A model generated the notes under the pieces. It had not been told where the DNA came from, made no database searches, and saw nothing but the letters and a program-made list of their open reading frames with translations. A stretch of DNA of 64,000 bases, taken from Bacillus crepusculi. GTDB lineage: Bacteria; Bacillota; Bacilli; Bacillales; Bacillaceae. Position numbers and translations under genes: made by a program. The stretch is from contig NZ_JACXXE010000003.1 in assembly GCF_014764715.1 (NCBI RefSeq), positions 62,001 through 126,000 of the forward strand. The letters run 5' to 3'. Of the stretch, positions 46,225-54,490 are shown piece after piece; the first letter of the stretch is position 1; each line of letters opens with the position of its first letter.

Positions 46225-46249
46225 AAACGTGGATATATCATCCACGTCT
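46225..46249 (-). terminator. Right copy of the duplicated dapH-dapL hairpin
   Basis: ACGTGGAT-ATATC-ATCCACGT, a perfect 8-bp stem, close to the dapH stop. Without a T run on the minus strand it may be only a partial terminator. Confidence 0.6.
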
Positions 46250-46275
46250 ATGTCTTCTGCTGCGAATTGTATAAA

Positions 46276-46986
46276 TTAAAGCTGACGCAGTTCTTGTTTG
46301 ATTTCAGTCTTACCTTTTGTTTTTTCATCAATGTCTTTGATTTTCTTTGCAGGTGTACCTGCTACAACTGTGTAAGGCTCTACATCGTTGACAACGATTG
46401 CACCAGCCGCTACAACCGCACCTTTACCAATTGTTACACCTTCTAAAACAACAGCGTTCGCACCGATGACAACATCATCTTCTACGACGACTGGTTTAGC
46501 AGACGGCGGCTCAATCACACCCGCAAGAACAGATCCAGCACCGATATGACAGTTCTTACCTACTGTTGCGCGGCCACCAAGCACCACGTTCATGTCAATC
46601 ATCGTACCTTCGCCGATCACAGAACCGATATTAATAGAAGCACCCATCATGATGACAGCATTATCACCGATTTCAACTTGGTCACGAATGATTGCACCTG
46701 GCTCAATACGTGCTTTAATGTTTTTCAAGTCTAGCATAGGAATCGCAGAGTTACGGCGGTCATTTTCAACGACAACGTCTTCAATTTTATCTTTGTTTGA
46801 TGCGAGCGCTTCTTGAATTTCACTCCACTCACCGAAGACAACACCAGTGTTCCCTGTGATAAACGTTTTTGCATGTTCACCAAATTCAATACCCTCTAAG
46901 TCTCCTTTGATATAGACCTTGACAGGTGTTGATTTTGTACTATTTTGAATAAATGAAATAATTTCATTAGCGTCCATTTGTTTCAT
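46276..46986 (-). CDS. dapH: Tetrahydrodipicolinate N-acetyltransferase DapH (YkuQ)
   Basis: 236 residues, matching B. subtilis DapH, from the ATG at 46986 behind GAGGAGGAC. The second half is a left-handed beta helix of hexapeptide repeats ([22 protein letters not shown] and [13 protein letters not shown]), and AGTPAKKI closes it. It acetylates tetrahydrodipicolinate, the step before aminotransfer and DapL. Confidence 0.95.
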   Translation of the reverse strand: MKQMDANEIISFIQNSTKSTPVKVYIKGDLEGIEFGEHAKTFITGNTGVVFGEWSEIQEALASNKDKIEDVVVENDRRNSAIPMLDLKNIKARIEPGAIIRDQVEIGDNAVIMMGASINIGSVIGEGTMIDMNVVLGGRATVGKNCHIGAGSVLAGVIEPPSAKPVVVEDDVVIGANAVVLEGVTIGKGAVVAAGAIVVNDVEPYTVVAGTPAKKIKDIDEKTKGKTEIKQELRQL

Positions 46987-47095
46987 GTATGTATGTCCTC
47001 CTCTTAATTTATACTTCATTACTGTACCAAAGGAGAGTTTTAATGACAAGTGAAACCATTGTCTTCCCATTGGCAAATAAAACAAGCGGGTCCGA

Positions 47096-47554
47096 TTATC
47101 CCGCTTCTTGCTGGTGAAGATGAACAAATTGCTTGCCAAAAGAAATCAATTCCTCTTCTTCGTCTCCTTCTGGATTCAGCTCAATTTTAATTGATGGCAG
47201 GACAATGTCACCCCCGAGCTCCTTCACTTTTTCTTCAATCAAGTCAACAGCTCCACAAAAATGCTCATAAGATGTATCTCCAGAACCGAAAACAGCAAAT
47301 GCTTTCCCCGTTAGATCAAGCTCTTCCATTTCTTCATATAAATCAATAAAATCATCTGGAAGATCACCATCTCCCCATGTATACGCACCTAACATAATAT
47401 GCGAGTAATCATTGAGCAGCTCGGCATCAATATCCATCGCTTCATGCCGGTCCACGCTAGCTCCTGCATCCTTTAATCCTTTTTCAATTAAATCTGCCAT
47501 GGCTTCTGTATTCCCAGACATCGTGGCATATACCAATAAAACCTTTTCAGTCAC
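47096..47554 (-). CDS. ykuP: Flavodoxin YkuP
   Basis: 152 residues starting with GTG at 47554, behind AGGAGG. FMN phosphate loop [13 protein letters not shown], the [15 protein letters not shown] loop and [13 protein letters not shown] are standard short-chain flavodoxin blocks. It is an electron carrier that replaces ferredoxin in iron shortage. It is the third gene of ykuNOP and shares blocks with YkuN. Confidence 0.94.
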   Translation of the reverse strand: MTEKVLLVYATMSGNTEAMADLIEKGLKDAGASVDRHEAMDIDAELLNDYSHIMLGAYTWGDGDLPDDFIDLYEEMEELDLTGKAFAVFGSGDTSYEHFCGAVDLIEEKVKELGGDIVLPSIKIELNPEGDEEEELISFGKQFVHLHQQEAG

Positions 47555-47569
47555 TTTTCTTCCTCCTTA

Positions 47570-48463
47570 TTAATGAATCAGCGCAGGCTCCTCATAAGGT
47601 CTGACAAACTTACTTTCATACAAACCCGCGCAGAAAAAATTTTCGTTTTGATTGGCTACACGAAAACCGTGTCCCTTGATCGTATCAAACCATTTAAGCT
47701 CTTTTTGCTCTATATCAAGCTGATACACTTTAGAAAATCCGTGTTCATCTTGTGAGGTGGTCACATACACAATGCCATTATCCTCTGACACATCCAAAAA
47801 CGATTCTTCTCTAGCGAAGGCCTGCGATTGAATATCATGAAGGATATTTGTCTGTAAATCTAAGATTTGAACAGACCCTTTTTTGCCTTTTTTTGAGCCT
47901 AATGCACAAACAAGAAGATGTTCCTGACAGAGCAGCATAGAAGCTGTCATTCGGTGCTCTTCTCTGTTTAGTAGAAAAGCCTGTTCACTTTGTAAGTCAT
48001 ACACCCATATTCCTCCATGAACCTCATGAATTTGTGTACCGATATAAAGGTGGTCTCCTGCAGCACATAAAGAGCGAATGACAGGAGGCTGATTCACATG
48101 CGCAAATGGCTTCATAATTTCCCAGGAAATTCCGAAATCAGTTGACACATAGATACTGTGCTTTCCATGGGCACACACAAATCCATCTTTGCGTCCTGTA
48201 ATAGACCAAACGACTGCATTTGTTGGAAATGATGATAGCGCCCACGTATTGCCCTCATCTCCTGACCTGATCACTGTTCCATTTTCACCAACTCCAAATA
48301 AATAAGGCCCAATATAGCTGATGGCATGAATTTTATGCTTAAGCTTAAACAGCTGCTGCCACCCGCTTTCAACACTATAGTGAAAAATACCTTCCCGTTT
48401 TACAGCGACAAAGTATCCGCCACTTTTAGAAGCAGCAACGGCTGTCGCTCCTTTATGAAACAT
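47570..48463 (-). CDS. ykuO: Asp-box repeat protein YkuO
   Basis: About 297 residues. Two BNR/Asp-box motifs are visible, SGDEGNTW and STDFGISW, so a beta-propeller is expected. There is no signal peptide. It lies between the two flavodoxins in a Fur-controlled operon; no enzymatic role is known to me. Its start overlaps the ykuN stop: ATG 48463 or TTG 48472, both with poor ribosome sites, suggesting translational coupling. Confidence 0.85.
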   Translation of the reverse strand: MFHKGATAVAASKSGGYFVAVKREGIFHYSVESGWQQLFKLKHKIHAISYIGPYLFGVGENGTVIRSGDEGNTWALSSFPTNAVVWSITGRKDGFVCAHGKHSIYVSTDFGISWEIMKPFAHVNQPPVIRSLCAAGDHLYIGTQIHEVHGGIWVYDLQSEQAFLLNREEHRMTASMLLCQEHLLVCALGSKKGKKGSVQILDLQTNILHDIQSQAFAREESFLDVSEDNGIVYVTTSQDEHGFSKVYQLDIEQKELKWFDTIKGHGFRVANQNENFFCAGLYESKFVRPYEEPALIH

Positions 48464-48929
48464 GATTTTCAACTCGTTTCTCAGACAAAGAGGCCCATGT
48501 TAAAAAGCTGGTGGCAAATTCCTGACAGCACGCCACATCTTCATCTGTATCTGGGGCAAGCTCCATTTTCAATGTTTCAGGAAAAACGGATGCACCGGTT
48601 GATTTCAGCATGTCATGGAATGTATGGACAGCCTCGCAAAACTTCGGATAGCTGTAATCGCCAGATCCAAACACAGCTGCTTTGATGTCACTAAGCTCAA
48701 GCGTAGAGACCTCTTCATAAAAATCCTCTGCTTCATAAGGCAAATCTCCATCACCCCATGTATAAGAACCAATGAATACGTAATCGTATGAGGAAAGGTC
48801 CTCTGCGTTCGTATCATCAAATTCCAGCATCTCTGTATCTATCCCTTTTCCTTCAAGCGTTTGTTTTAAGATCGCTGCCATATCTTCCGTATTGCCAGAC
48901 ATACTTGCAAATGCAATTAGTGCTTTCAT
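48453..48929 (-). CDS. ykuN: Flavodoxin YkuN
   Basis: 158 residues. FMN loop [30 protein letters not shown] and FGSGDYSYPKFCEA. It donates electrons to desaturase, P450 and nitric oxide synthase partners in B. subtilis. It is the first gene of ykuNOP, with the ATG behind GAGGTG and two Fur boxes upstream, so it is induced in iron shortage. Confidence 0.94.
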   Translation of the reverse strand: MKALIAFASMSGNTEDMAAILKQTLEGKGIDTEMLEFDDTNAEDLSSYDYVFIGSYTWGDGDLPYEAEDFYEEVSTLELSDIKAAVFGSGDYSYPKFCEAVHTFHDMLKSTGASVFPETLKMELAPDTDEDVACCQEFATSFLTWASLSEKRVENHVS

Positions 48930-48950
48930 CTATTGGTCACCTCATCTAAA

Positions 48951-48965
48951 TGATAATCATTTTCA
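48951..48965. promoter_or_regulatory. Fur box 1 upstream of ykuNOP
   Basis: TGATAATCATTTTCA, 14 of 15 positions of the 7-1-7 Fur consensus TGATAATNATTATCA. Confidence 0.8.
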
Positions 48966-48987
48966 ATTATTATATGTACACTTTAAA

Positions 48988-49002
48988 TGATAATGATTTT
49001 CA
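48988..49002. promoter_or_regulatory. Fur box 2 upstream of ykuNOP
   Basis: TGATAATGATTTTCA, again 14 of 15, 22 bases beyond the first and next to TTGACA on the minus strand. Confidence 0.8.
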
Positions 49003-49018
49003 TTGTCAAATGATTTCA

Positions 49019-49055
49019 TAAAAAAAGCACCTCCTATTTTAAGAAGGTACTTACA
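49019..49055 (-). terminator. Terminator of ccpC
   Basis: On the minus strand AAGTACCTTCT / AGGAGGTGCTT with mismatches, then T7. Confidence 0.65.
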
Positions 49056-49932
49056 CAGCATCACTTTCAAGCATTTCTTTCACCACACCGACAAATGCTT
49101 GAACCTGTTTTAACTGAAAAGACGCTTCATAGCCTAGAAGCCATGTGTCACGTCCAATTTGCTCTCCATTTACATCGACGAGCGGGGTTTTATGAACACT
49201 TTTTTCGTGGTCATATAAGGTAACAGACGGCAAAATGGCATAGCCGATCCCATGATAAGCCATTTGTTTACATGTCTCAATCTGGTCCACAAGAATCGTC
49301 TGCTTTGGGGACACTTTAAATTTTTGGTGCCACCAGTGCTGAATTTCCTGATAATAGGTGCTGTCGCTTTTAAATTGAATAAATGGGCGTTCTGTCTCGA
49401 TTAACTCATCCACGTCCTTGATCACGGAATCAACTAAATATAAATGATCTGTCATCAAATATTCCTTTGTCCCCTTCCAATCAGGGTTTCCGCGAATGAT
49501 GCCAATGTGCACATGGTCTTCATACAAGCTTTTGAGCATCTCACTACTCCATCCGGTGACGAGGGAAACTTTGGCATTCGGATATTTTTCAACATACCGC
49601 TTTAACACCTTAGGCAGCCAGTGTTGTCCAATAATAGACGCAACGGCAAGCTTGAGTGTGCCATGAATTTCTCCTTCGAGTTCATCGATTCTCTCTCTCA
49701 CTCGATCTTGCTCCGTCGTGACCTCTTTTGCAAACTGGATAATCTGTTCACCTGCTGAAGTCACTGTCAGCCCTTTTTGTGAACGAAAAAAAATTTTAGT
49801 TCCCCATTCCTTTTCGATCGTTTGCAACCTTTGAGATAGAGCAGGCTGAGAGACAAAGAGCCGCTCCGAAGCCTTTCTCATATTCAATTCTTCACTTAGC
49901 ACAACAAGCATATGTAACTCTTGAAGCTGCAT
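49051..49932 (-). CDS. ccpC: LysR-type regulator CcpC
   Basis: 293 residues, the length of CcpC. An N-terminal helix-turn-helix (MRKASERLFVSQPALSQRLQTIE) is followed by a two-lobed effector domain. In B. subtilis it represses citB and citZ and senses citrate. The ATG follows AAAGGGGA. It is monocistronic, between ykuN and ykuL. Confidence 0.93.
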   Translation of the reverse strand: MQLQELHMLVVLSEELNMRKASERLFVSQPALSQRLQTIEKEWGTKIFFRSQKGLTVTSAGEQIIQFAKEVTTEQDRVRERIDELEGEIHGTLKLAVASIIGQHWLPKVLKRYVEKYPNAKVSLVTGWSSEMLKSLYEDHVHIGIIRGNPDWKGTKEYLMTDHLYLVDSVIKDVDELIETERPFIQFKSDSTYYQEIQHWWHQKFKVSPKQTILVDQIETCKQMAYHGIGYAILPSVTLYDHEKSVHKTPLVDVNGEQIGRDTWLLGYEASFQLKQVQAFVGVVKEMLESDAV

Positions 49933-50008
49933 GGGCGTCCCCTTTCCCTCTATAAGTTTTTCTTATTCCTTATGATCATTATATAAATTTTAACTTATGA
50001 AGGCAAAA

Positions 50009-50035
50009 AAAATAAGCTGGGCTACAGCTCATTTT
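50009..50035 (-). terminator. Terminator of ykuL
   Basis: On the minus strand ATGAGCTG-TAGCC-CAGCTTAT followed by TTTTTTT; the left arm lies at the ykuL stop. Confidence 0.75.
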
Positions 50036-50472
50036 TTCGCGGAATGAATGACCTCATTTAAGCGCTTTAATACAACACGCCTAGTAAAAATTCCTTCAAA
50101 TACTTGCTCCTCATTTTCTACACAAACAAATCCATTATTCGTCACAGCATGAACGCCTTTTAGCACAGGATCAGTCGTTTTGAGTCTTGGAATATCTGTT
50201 AACATGACCTCTTCTACCTTTAACTGGTCCAGTTTCTCGAATTCAATTCGTTCTAAACCAAAGATTTTATCCATGATCATATTCGTTCCAATCAACCCGT
50301 GTAGGTGGTAGGAAGCATCTAATACTGGTATGGCTGTATATCCAGTTTTTGTCAGAACCAATAGGGCATGCTCAAGATTATTTCCAATTTGAACATGTGC
50401 CACTTTATCTGCATCAATCATATGCTCTGCTACTGTTGACTCAAGTAATTGAGTCGGTTCTATCTCTATCAT
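50029..50472 (-). CDS. darB: CBS-pair protein YkuL (c-di-AMP receptor DarB)
   Basis: 147 residues made of two CBS motifs (VAEHMIDADKVAHVQIGNN and VEEVMLTDIPRLKTTDPVLK) and little else. In B. subtilis this protein binds c-di-AMP and in its free form stimulates the (p)ppGpp synthetase Rel and pyruvate carboxylase. The ATG follows AAAGGGGT. Confidence 0.92.
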   Translation of the reverse strand: MIEIEPTQLLESTVAEHMIDADKVAHVQIGNNLEHALLVLTKTGYTAIPVLDASYHLHGLIGTNMIMDKIFGLERIEFEKLDQLKVEEVMLTDIPRLKTTDPVLKGVHAVTNNGFVCVENEEQVFEGIFTRRVVLKRLNEVIHSAKK

Positions 50473-50569
50473 GTTTCTTCGACCCCTTTTCTCTCAATCA
50501 TCAATCATACATTCCCCTTTACGATTAAGCATAAACTAAAACGAAATTTGTCGAAAGATTTTTTCTGCA

Positions 50570-50600
50570 TAAAAAAGATACTCAGCCCCCGAGTATCTAA
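50570..50600 (-). terminator. Terminator of ykzF
   Basis: AGATACTC-AGCCCCC-GAGTATCT with a T run on the minus strand. Confidence 0.8.
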
Positions 50601-50618
50601 TAGAATGTTAAACCAATA

Positions 50619-50810
50619 TTAATTCTCAAACCTTACTCTGTCATACAATGTGATCAATTGCTTATACGTATTGTCGTCGACATTTTTTGTCCCACATTCT
50701 ATATCATTGATCTCACTGCTTAGTAATTCGACAGCATATTCCTGATTCAGCAATACGTTTAATAATAGCTTTTTCTCTTCTTCATTAAAACGATTTTCGA
50801 TGACGCTCAT
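50619..50810 (-). CDS. ykzF: Small protein YkzF
   Basis: 63 residues, helical and acidic (FNEEEKKLLLNVLLNQEYAVELL), with no membrane segment. ATG behind CAGGGGG. Position between ykuK and ykuL matches ykzF of B. subtilis; function unknown. Confidence 0.72.
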   Translation of the reverse strand: MSVIENRFNEEEKKLLLNVLLNQEYAVELLSSEINDIECGTKNVDDNTYKQLITLYDRVRFEN

Positions 50811-50959
50811 TCAACATCAGGCCCCCTGTTTCATATATGCTTTTATATTGATTAGCAGGCTTTTGAATGTCTGCTTCCTCTCTATACAGCTAGAATAAGG
50901 AACTAGAATCGAATCGTCAACCGCACGTTTCGACAAGGTTTGGAGAAAAATGACGGAAT

Positions 50960-51475
50960 TTATTTTGTGTATCGATTAGCATAGCAAAATGCTGCATATG
51001 AGTCGGGTTTTATTTTTGCTTCAATTCCCATAGCTGTGATCATTCCGGTCATTTCCTGGATCAGCTCTTTCGTACTTCCTTTTTTGCCAATATCTAGATG
51101 AGCTTCAAAACGGAGGTCTGCCCCTTCCTCAGCAAACGGAAGAAGCAAATCCATCAGTTCTGTTAAAGGCCCCTCTAGTATGTCTGCACATACCTTTTGG
51201 CTAAACGCTGTCTCTAATGAAATTTTTTCTCTAAGACTTTGCACAGGCCTGTTGATCACTTGTTGTGTGAGACAGCCCCAAGCTCCTTTGCCAATCCGGT
51301 GAAGATGAATGGCAGTCATAAATTTTGTGACATTCTGATTGACCTGAGAGTCCGTACCAATTGATAACACATAGACGGATCTAGGGTCTTTTCGAATAAA
51401 GTCTTTCATTCTCATGACGACATCAGAAAACGCTAAATGCTCTTCAGAAAGATTGTAGAAAAAAGAATCACTCAC
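50960..51475 (-). CDS. ykuK: DUF458 / RNase H-like protein YkuK
   Basis: 171 residues starting with GTG at 51475, behind AGGAGTT. An RNase H-like beta strand with SIGTDSQV and the later DIGKKGSTKE suggest a nuclease-like fold. The family is conserved in endospore formers. Activity is not known to me. Confidence 0.82.
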   Translation of the reverse strand: MSDSFFYNLSEEHLAFSDVVMRMKDFIRKDPRSVYVLSIGTDSQVNQNVTKFMTAIHLHRIGKGAWGCLTQQVINRPVQSLREKISLETAFSQKVCADILEGPLTELMDLLLPFAEEGADLRFEAHLDIGKKGSTKELIQEMTGMITAMGIEAKIKPDSYAAFCYANRYTK

Positions 51476-51619
51476 AGAAAGGAACTCCTTTTTAATGGTC
51501 TCTTATCCGAAAAATGCGCTGATTGATCATCTTCCATTTGTACATCACCTATGATGACAAGTGTATATTACTGCAATACACGAAGGAATTCTCAGAAAAA
51601 ACATTTCATACGATTCAGC

Positions 51620-51862
51620 TTAGGATTGTAGAAGTTCAAAAATTTCAATCGAAATCATATCAATGTTGTCAAATGGGAAAGTGTTTGGCTTATCCCCTTG
51701 TTGAAAAACAGTCAATTCAAACGTTTGATTCTTTTCGAAATACTTAACACTACAGATTTTCTCACCGTTCACTTCGAAATAACGCTGTGCCGGCTCGTTT
51801 GCAGCTTCTGCTGTCTCTTGAAGACTTTGCAGCCTTGTAATGATACCCATTAATTGTGACAT
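51620..51862 (-). CDS. ykuJ: DUF1797 protein YkuJ
   Basis: 80 residues with alternating strand patterns (RYFEVNGEKICSVKYFEKNQTFEL) and a C-terminal helix. ATG behind AAAGGAGT. Matches YkuJ of B. subtilis by size and position. Structure-only family with unknown function. Confidence 0.85.
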   Translation of the reverse strand: MSQLMGIITRLQSLQETAEAANEPAQRYFEVNGEKICSVKYFEKNQTFELTVFQQGDKPNTFPFDNIDMISIEIFELLQS

Positions 51863-52046
51863 TCTAAAAAAAGACTCCTTTCAAAAAAACAACTCAAGAT
51901 GAACCCGTATTGATTATACACAAGTCCTACAAAGCATCATACCATAAAGTGTTCTCAGATGATATTTTTCCTCTTGAATTCAAAAAAAGAAAAAGAATCT
52001 GTTTTTTTATTTTGAGTCTTTTTTCTCTTCTCATACAAGATGTTTT

Positions 52047-52943
52047 TTATAAACCGGCTGATCTCATGAGCCGCTTGGCAATTTCGTCAAAATCCTCTTT
52101 TGAAATACCTGGGGCGAACTCTTCCGGTAATTCTCTATAATCTGGTACAGGTGCACCTTGCGGGGTGCCCTCAATGACTGTCAGCGGCTTCCCATCAATC
52201 GGATGGCTACCTTTCCAAATTTTATTGATATCCTTGTAATCCGTGTCACTAAATGTGTAAAGCTTTGTATGAATGTTTTGATCTTCAAATTTTCTAGCAG
52301 AGTCAAAGTATTTGTTGTCGAGGTTTGGAATTGGCAGCATCTTCCCGATATCTACTCCTGTGGCTACCTCAAGCGCTTTTGCATATGCCACAACATGCAC
52401 ACCGCCCCTTACAAGTAAATATCCAATCATCTCTCTTGCTGTAGGGTGATCCGTCATTTCATATACACGCATTTTATGCGTACGAGCTCCGCATTCAAGG
52501 AAGAAATTATGAAGAAGATCAAGGATCAGGTTACCACTTGAGAACACATTCTCTCCTGTCCAAGGTTTTGCCATTGAATCAAATGGGTAGCCTGTTTGTG
52601 CCGTTTGAATAAAATGCTGTGTGTTTCGTTTATCAACAGCCGCTTTCATCGGTGTCGTATCTGGATCTCCGCCATGGGTGGTCCCCGTAATCATAAGATT
52701 CACAGCCGTTGTCACAAGCTCTACATGACCGAATTCTTCAGCTGTAATACTTGATACGAGGTCATAAAACGGTTTGAGTTTTCGTTTCCCTCTAAAATTA
52801 AAGGATTGAAACATGTAATTATTTAATGTGGACATTTCACCAAATTTCCCGCCAAGTAATTCTTGCACAGCTGCGGCCCCATTTGCATCTGGGTGATCTG
52901 GTCTTGGCAATTCAATCAGCAGCCGCTTATCACGTTTAATCAT
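52047..52943 (-). CDS. Manganese catalase (YdbD/KatN type)
   Basis: 298 residues, a four-helix-bundle di-manganese catalase. The ligand set is complete: E36, E70 and H73 (TAEEFGHVEL), E150 (FFLECGARTH) and H183 (GGVHVVAYAKA). It splits hydrogen peroxide without iron. The ATG follows AGGAGGGGAAC. It lies between ykuJ and fsrA, a site without such a gene in B. subtilis as I recall, where YdbD lies elsewhere. GCATA / CATACAT 17 bases apart at 52982-53010 is a weak sigma-G-like promoter candidate. Confidence 0.9.
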   Translation of the reverse strand: MIKRDKRLLIELPRPDHPDANGAAAVQELLGGKFGEMSTLNNYMFQSFNFRGKRKLKPFYDLVSSITAEEFGHVELVTTAVNLMITGTTHGGDPDTTPMKAAVDKRNTQHFIQTAQTGYPFDSMAKPWTGENVFSSGNLILDLLHNFFLECGARTHKMRVYEMTDHPTAREMIGYLLVRGGVHVVAYAKALEVATGVDIGKMLPIPNLDNKYFDSARKFEDQNIHTKLYTFSDTDYKDINKIWKGSHPIDGKPLTVIEGTPQGAPVPDYRELPEEFAPGISKEDFDEIAKRLMRSAGL

Positions 52944-53031
52944 GATGTTCCCCTCCTACCGTCTAACTATCATCACTTAAGATGTATGGAGAATTTGGGC
53001 TGTCCTATGCATAAAGGAAAAGATTGAAGCA

Positions 53032-53118
53032 CAAAAAAAACTTGGCGGGGGTAGCGCCAAGTTTTTTGGATCTTGATCTGATAGAGGGGTTGGGGAACAG
53101 AGAGTAGCTTCTCTCTAT
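53032..53118 (-). ncRNA. fsrA: Iron-sparing small RNA FsrA
   Basis: The promoter TTGACA (53148-53153), 17-base spacer and TATCAT (53125-53130) predicts a start near 53118. The RNA has a 5' hairpin (AGAGAG...CTCTCT), an unpaired C-rich stretch GUUCCCCAACCCCUC and a terminator AACTTGGCG-CTACCCC-CGCCAAGTT with T8, about 87 nt in all. Size, C-rich seed, Fur control and position next to ykuI match FsrA of B. subtilis, which represses iron-rich enzymes in iron shortage by pairing with ribosome sites. Confidence 0.88.
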
Positions 53119-53125
53119 AACTAAA

Positions 53126-53140
53126 TGATAATGATTATCA
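53126..53140. promoter_or_regulatory. Fur box on the fsrA promoter
   Basis: TGATAATGATTATCA is a perfect 15 of 15 Fur consensus, overlapping the spacer and -10 box of the fsrA promoter. Confidence 0.9.
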
Positions 53141-53177
53141 GTTTCATTGTCAACTATTTTTTATTTCTTTTTTATAA

Positions 53178-53205
53178 AAAAAAACAGCCAGCGCGGCTGC
53201 TTTTA
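53178..53205 (-). terminator. Terminator of ykuI
   Basis: On the minus strand AGCAGCC-GCGCT-GGCTGT followed by T8. Confidence 0.75.
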
Positions 53206-54423
53206 AATTAATCCATCTTGCTCATATAGATAGGCATACGGTAGATCAATAAACAAATACACGTCCTCCTCTAAAGGATAGGAAAACGTTCGTATCCTCT
53301 CACCCGTTTCTAAATCACTGTAAATATCGCTGAAGAATCCCTTCCCGCTAATTCTCATTTGAAGAATATTCGCCAGGAAATAAGGACGCCAGCTCCAATT
53401 TTTCTCTATATACTCCGGCTGAAACAGCCATTCTTTTTCTTTTTTAAATACATTTCCGGTGATTTGAAAGCCTTCCTCATTACACATATAAATCCGAAAG
53501 CTACAATCTGTTAGGTCGAGTGCTAGTTTTTGTATGAGTTCATCATTTGTGCTACATGATTTTTTTAAGGTCGTGACAGCTTGGTGAATTCGCTTATAAA
53601 ATGTTTCAGAATGTTCGTAAACAGCTTGAAGTTTCTTTTTTTCATGGGCAATAAATTGTTGAAATTCTTCTCTCAGCTGATCCTTTCGTTTGTTGCGGTC
53701 GATTAATTCCGCCGTTGGCTCATGCAGATAGAACCCTTGAAAGTATCTCCCGCCATTTCTCCATGCATACTGGAGCTGAAAATTTGCTTCAATGTCCTCA
53801 TAAATTAAGGCCGCCCCTATTTTTCTCGCAAGCAATGAAATGCTGTACAAGACATACTCATAGGAAGGGGAAGGCGATGATGCCCTTAATGCCTGTAAAT
53901 CTATCTTTAATAGATCGGGTGAAAGCAGGGCAATCCGGTCAAGGTTACTGCTTTCTTTTCCTATATTCGATACAGCGATTTTAATACCATATGTACGATA
54001 ATACGTTAACGTATGGTAAAGCTGTTCAATGTCGCCGCTAAACGTATGTTCAGTAAATTCAATGACAAACCGGTTAAGCTGAATGCCTTTTGCTTCATAT
54101 TCCTTTAAAAGCTCTAAAAAGCTTTCGCCATGATCAAGCATAAGGATATTGGCATCATGATTAATAAAAATAAGCAAATCTTCATCAGCTGTTGTGAAGA
54201 GATCAAGTGCTTGACTAAGTACTTTTTGATCTACTTCCAATTTATATTCGTCAGGAATAGATGAATCCGTAAAGAAGGAGCCTAGGCTAACCGTTTCCGA
54301 CTCAAGCTTCATTCTTCCTAGAATTTCATAGCCTATCACTTTTTGCTCTTCCGCACTGAATATTGCTTGATAGTGCGGGAAAACATCTTCAATATTCGTT
54401 AAAATATCCAATGGATCGACCAT
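53203..54423 (-). CDS. ykuI: Degenerate EAL-domain c-di-GMP-binding protein YkuI
   Basis: 406 residues from the ATG at 54423 (MVDPLDILTN), with AGGTGG 7 bases before it. EAL domain (1-250) with the signature changed to YEILGR (E-I-L), followed by the block VIEFTEHTF and LLSPDLLKIDLQAL. A C-terminal PAS-like domain (FRIYMCNEEGFQITGN) follows a coiled linker. The B. subtilis homologue binds c-di-GMP without degrading it; the same is likely here. Confidence 0.9.
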   Translation of the reverse strand: MVDPLDILTNIEDVFPHYQAIFSAEEQKVIGYEILGRMKLESETVSLGSFFTDSSIPDEYKLEVDQKVLSQALDLFTTADEDLLIFINHDANILMLDHGESFLELLKEYEAKGIQLNRFVIEFTEHTFSGDIEQLYHTLTYYRTYGIKIAVSNIGKESSNLDRIALLSPDLLKIDLQALRASSPSPSYEYVLYSISLLARKIGAALIYEDIEANFQLQYAWRNGGRYFQGFYLHEPTAELIDRNKRKDQLREEFQQFIAHEKKKLQAVYEHSETFYKRIHQAVTTLKKSCSTNDELIQKLALDLTDCSFRIYMCNEEGFQITGNVFKKEKEWLFQPEYIEKNWSWRPYFLANILQMRISGKGFFSDIYSDLETGERIRTFSYPLEEDVYLFIDLPYAYLYEQDGLI

Positions 54424-54490
54424 TTTCATCACCACCTGCTTCTCTCTTTGTGTGATTATACCACATCAAAAGCAGGTCTTACACGGTCAT

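Noticed and set aside
52982-53010. Sigma-G promoter of the manganese catalase
   Set aside because: GCATA / CATACAT with 17 bases is a partial match, and vegetative or stress promoters could not be excluded.
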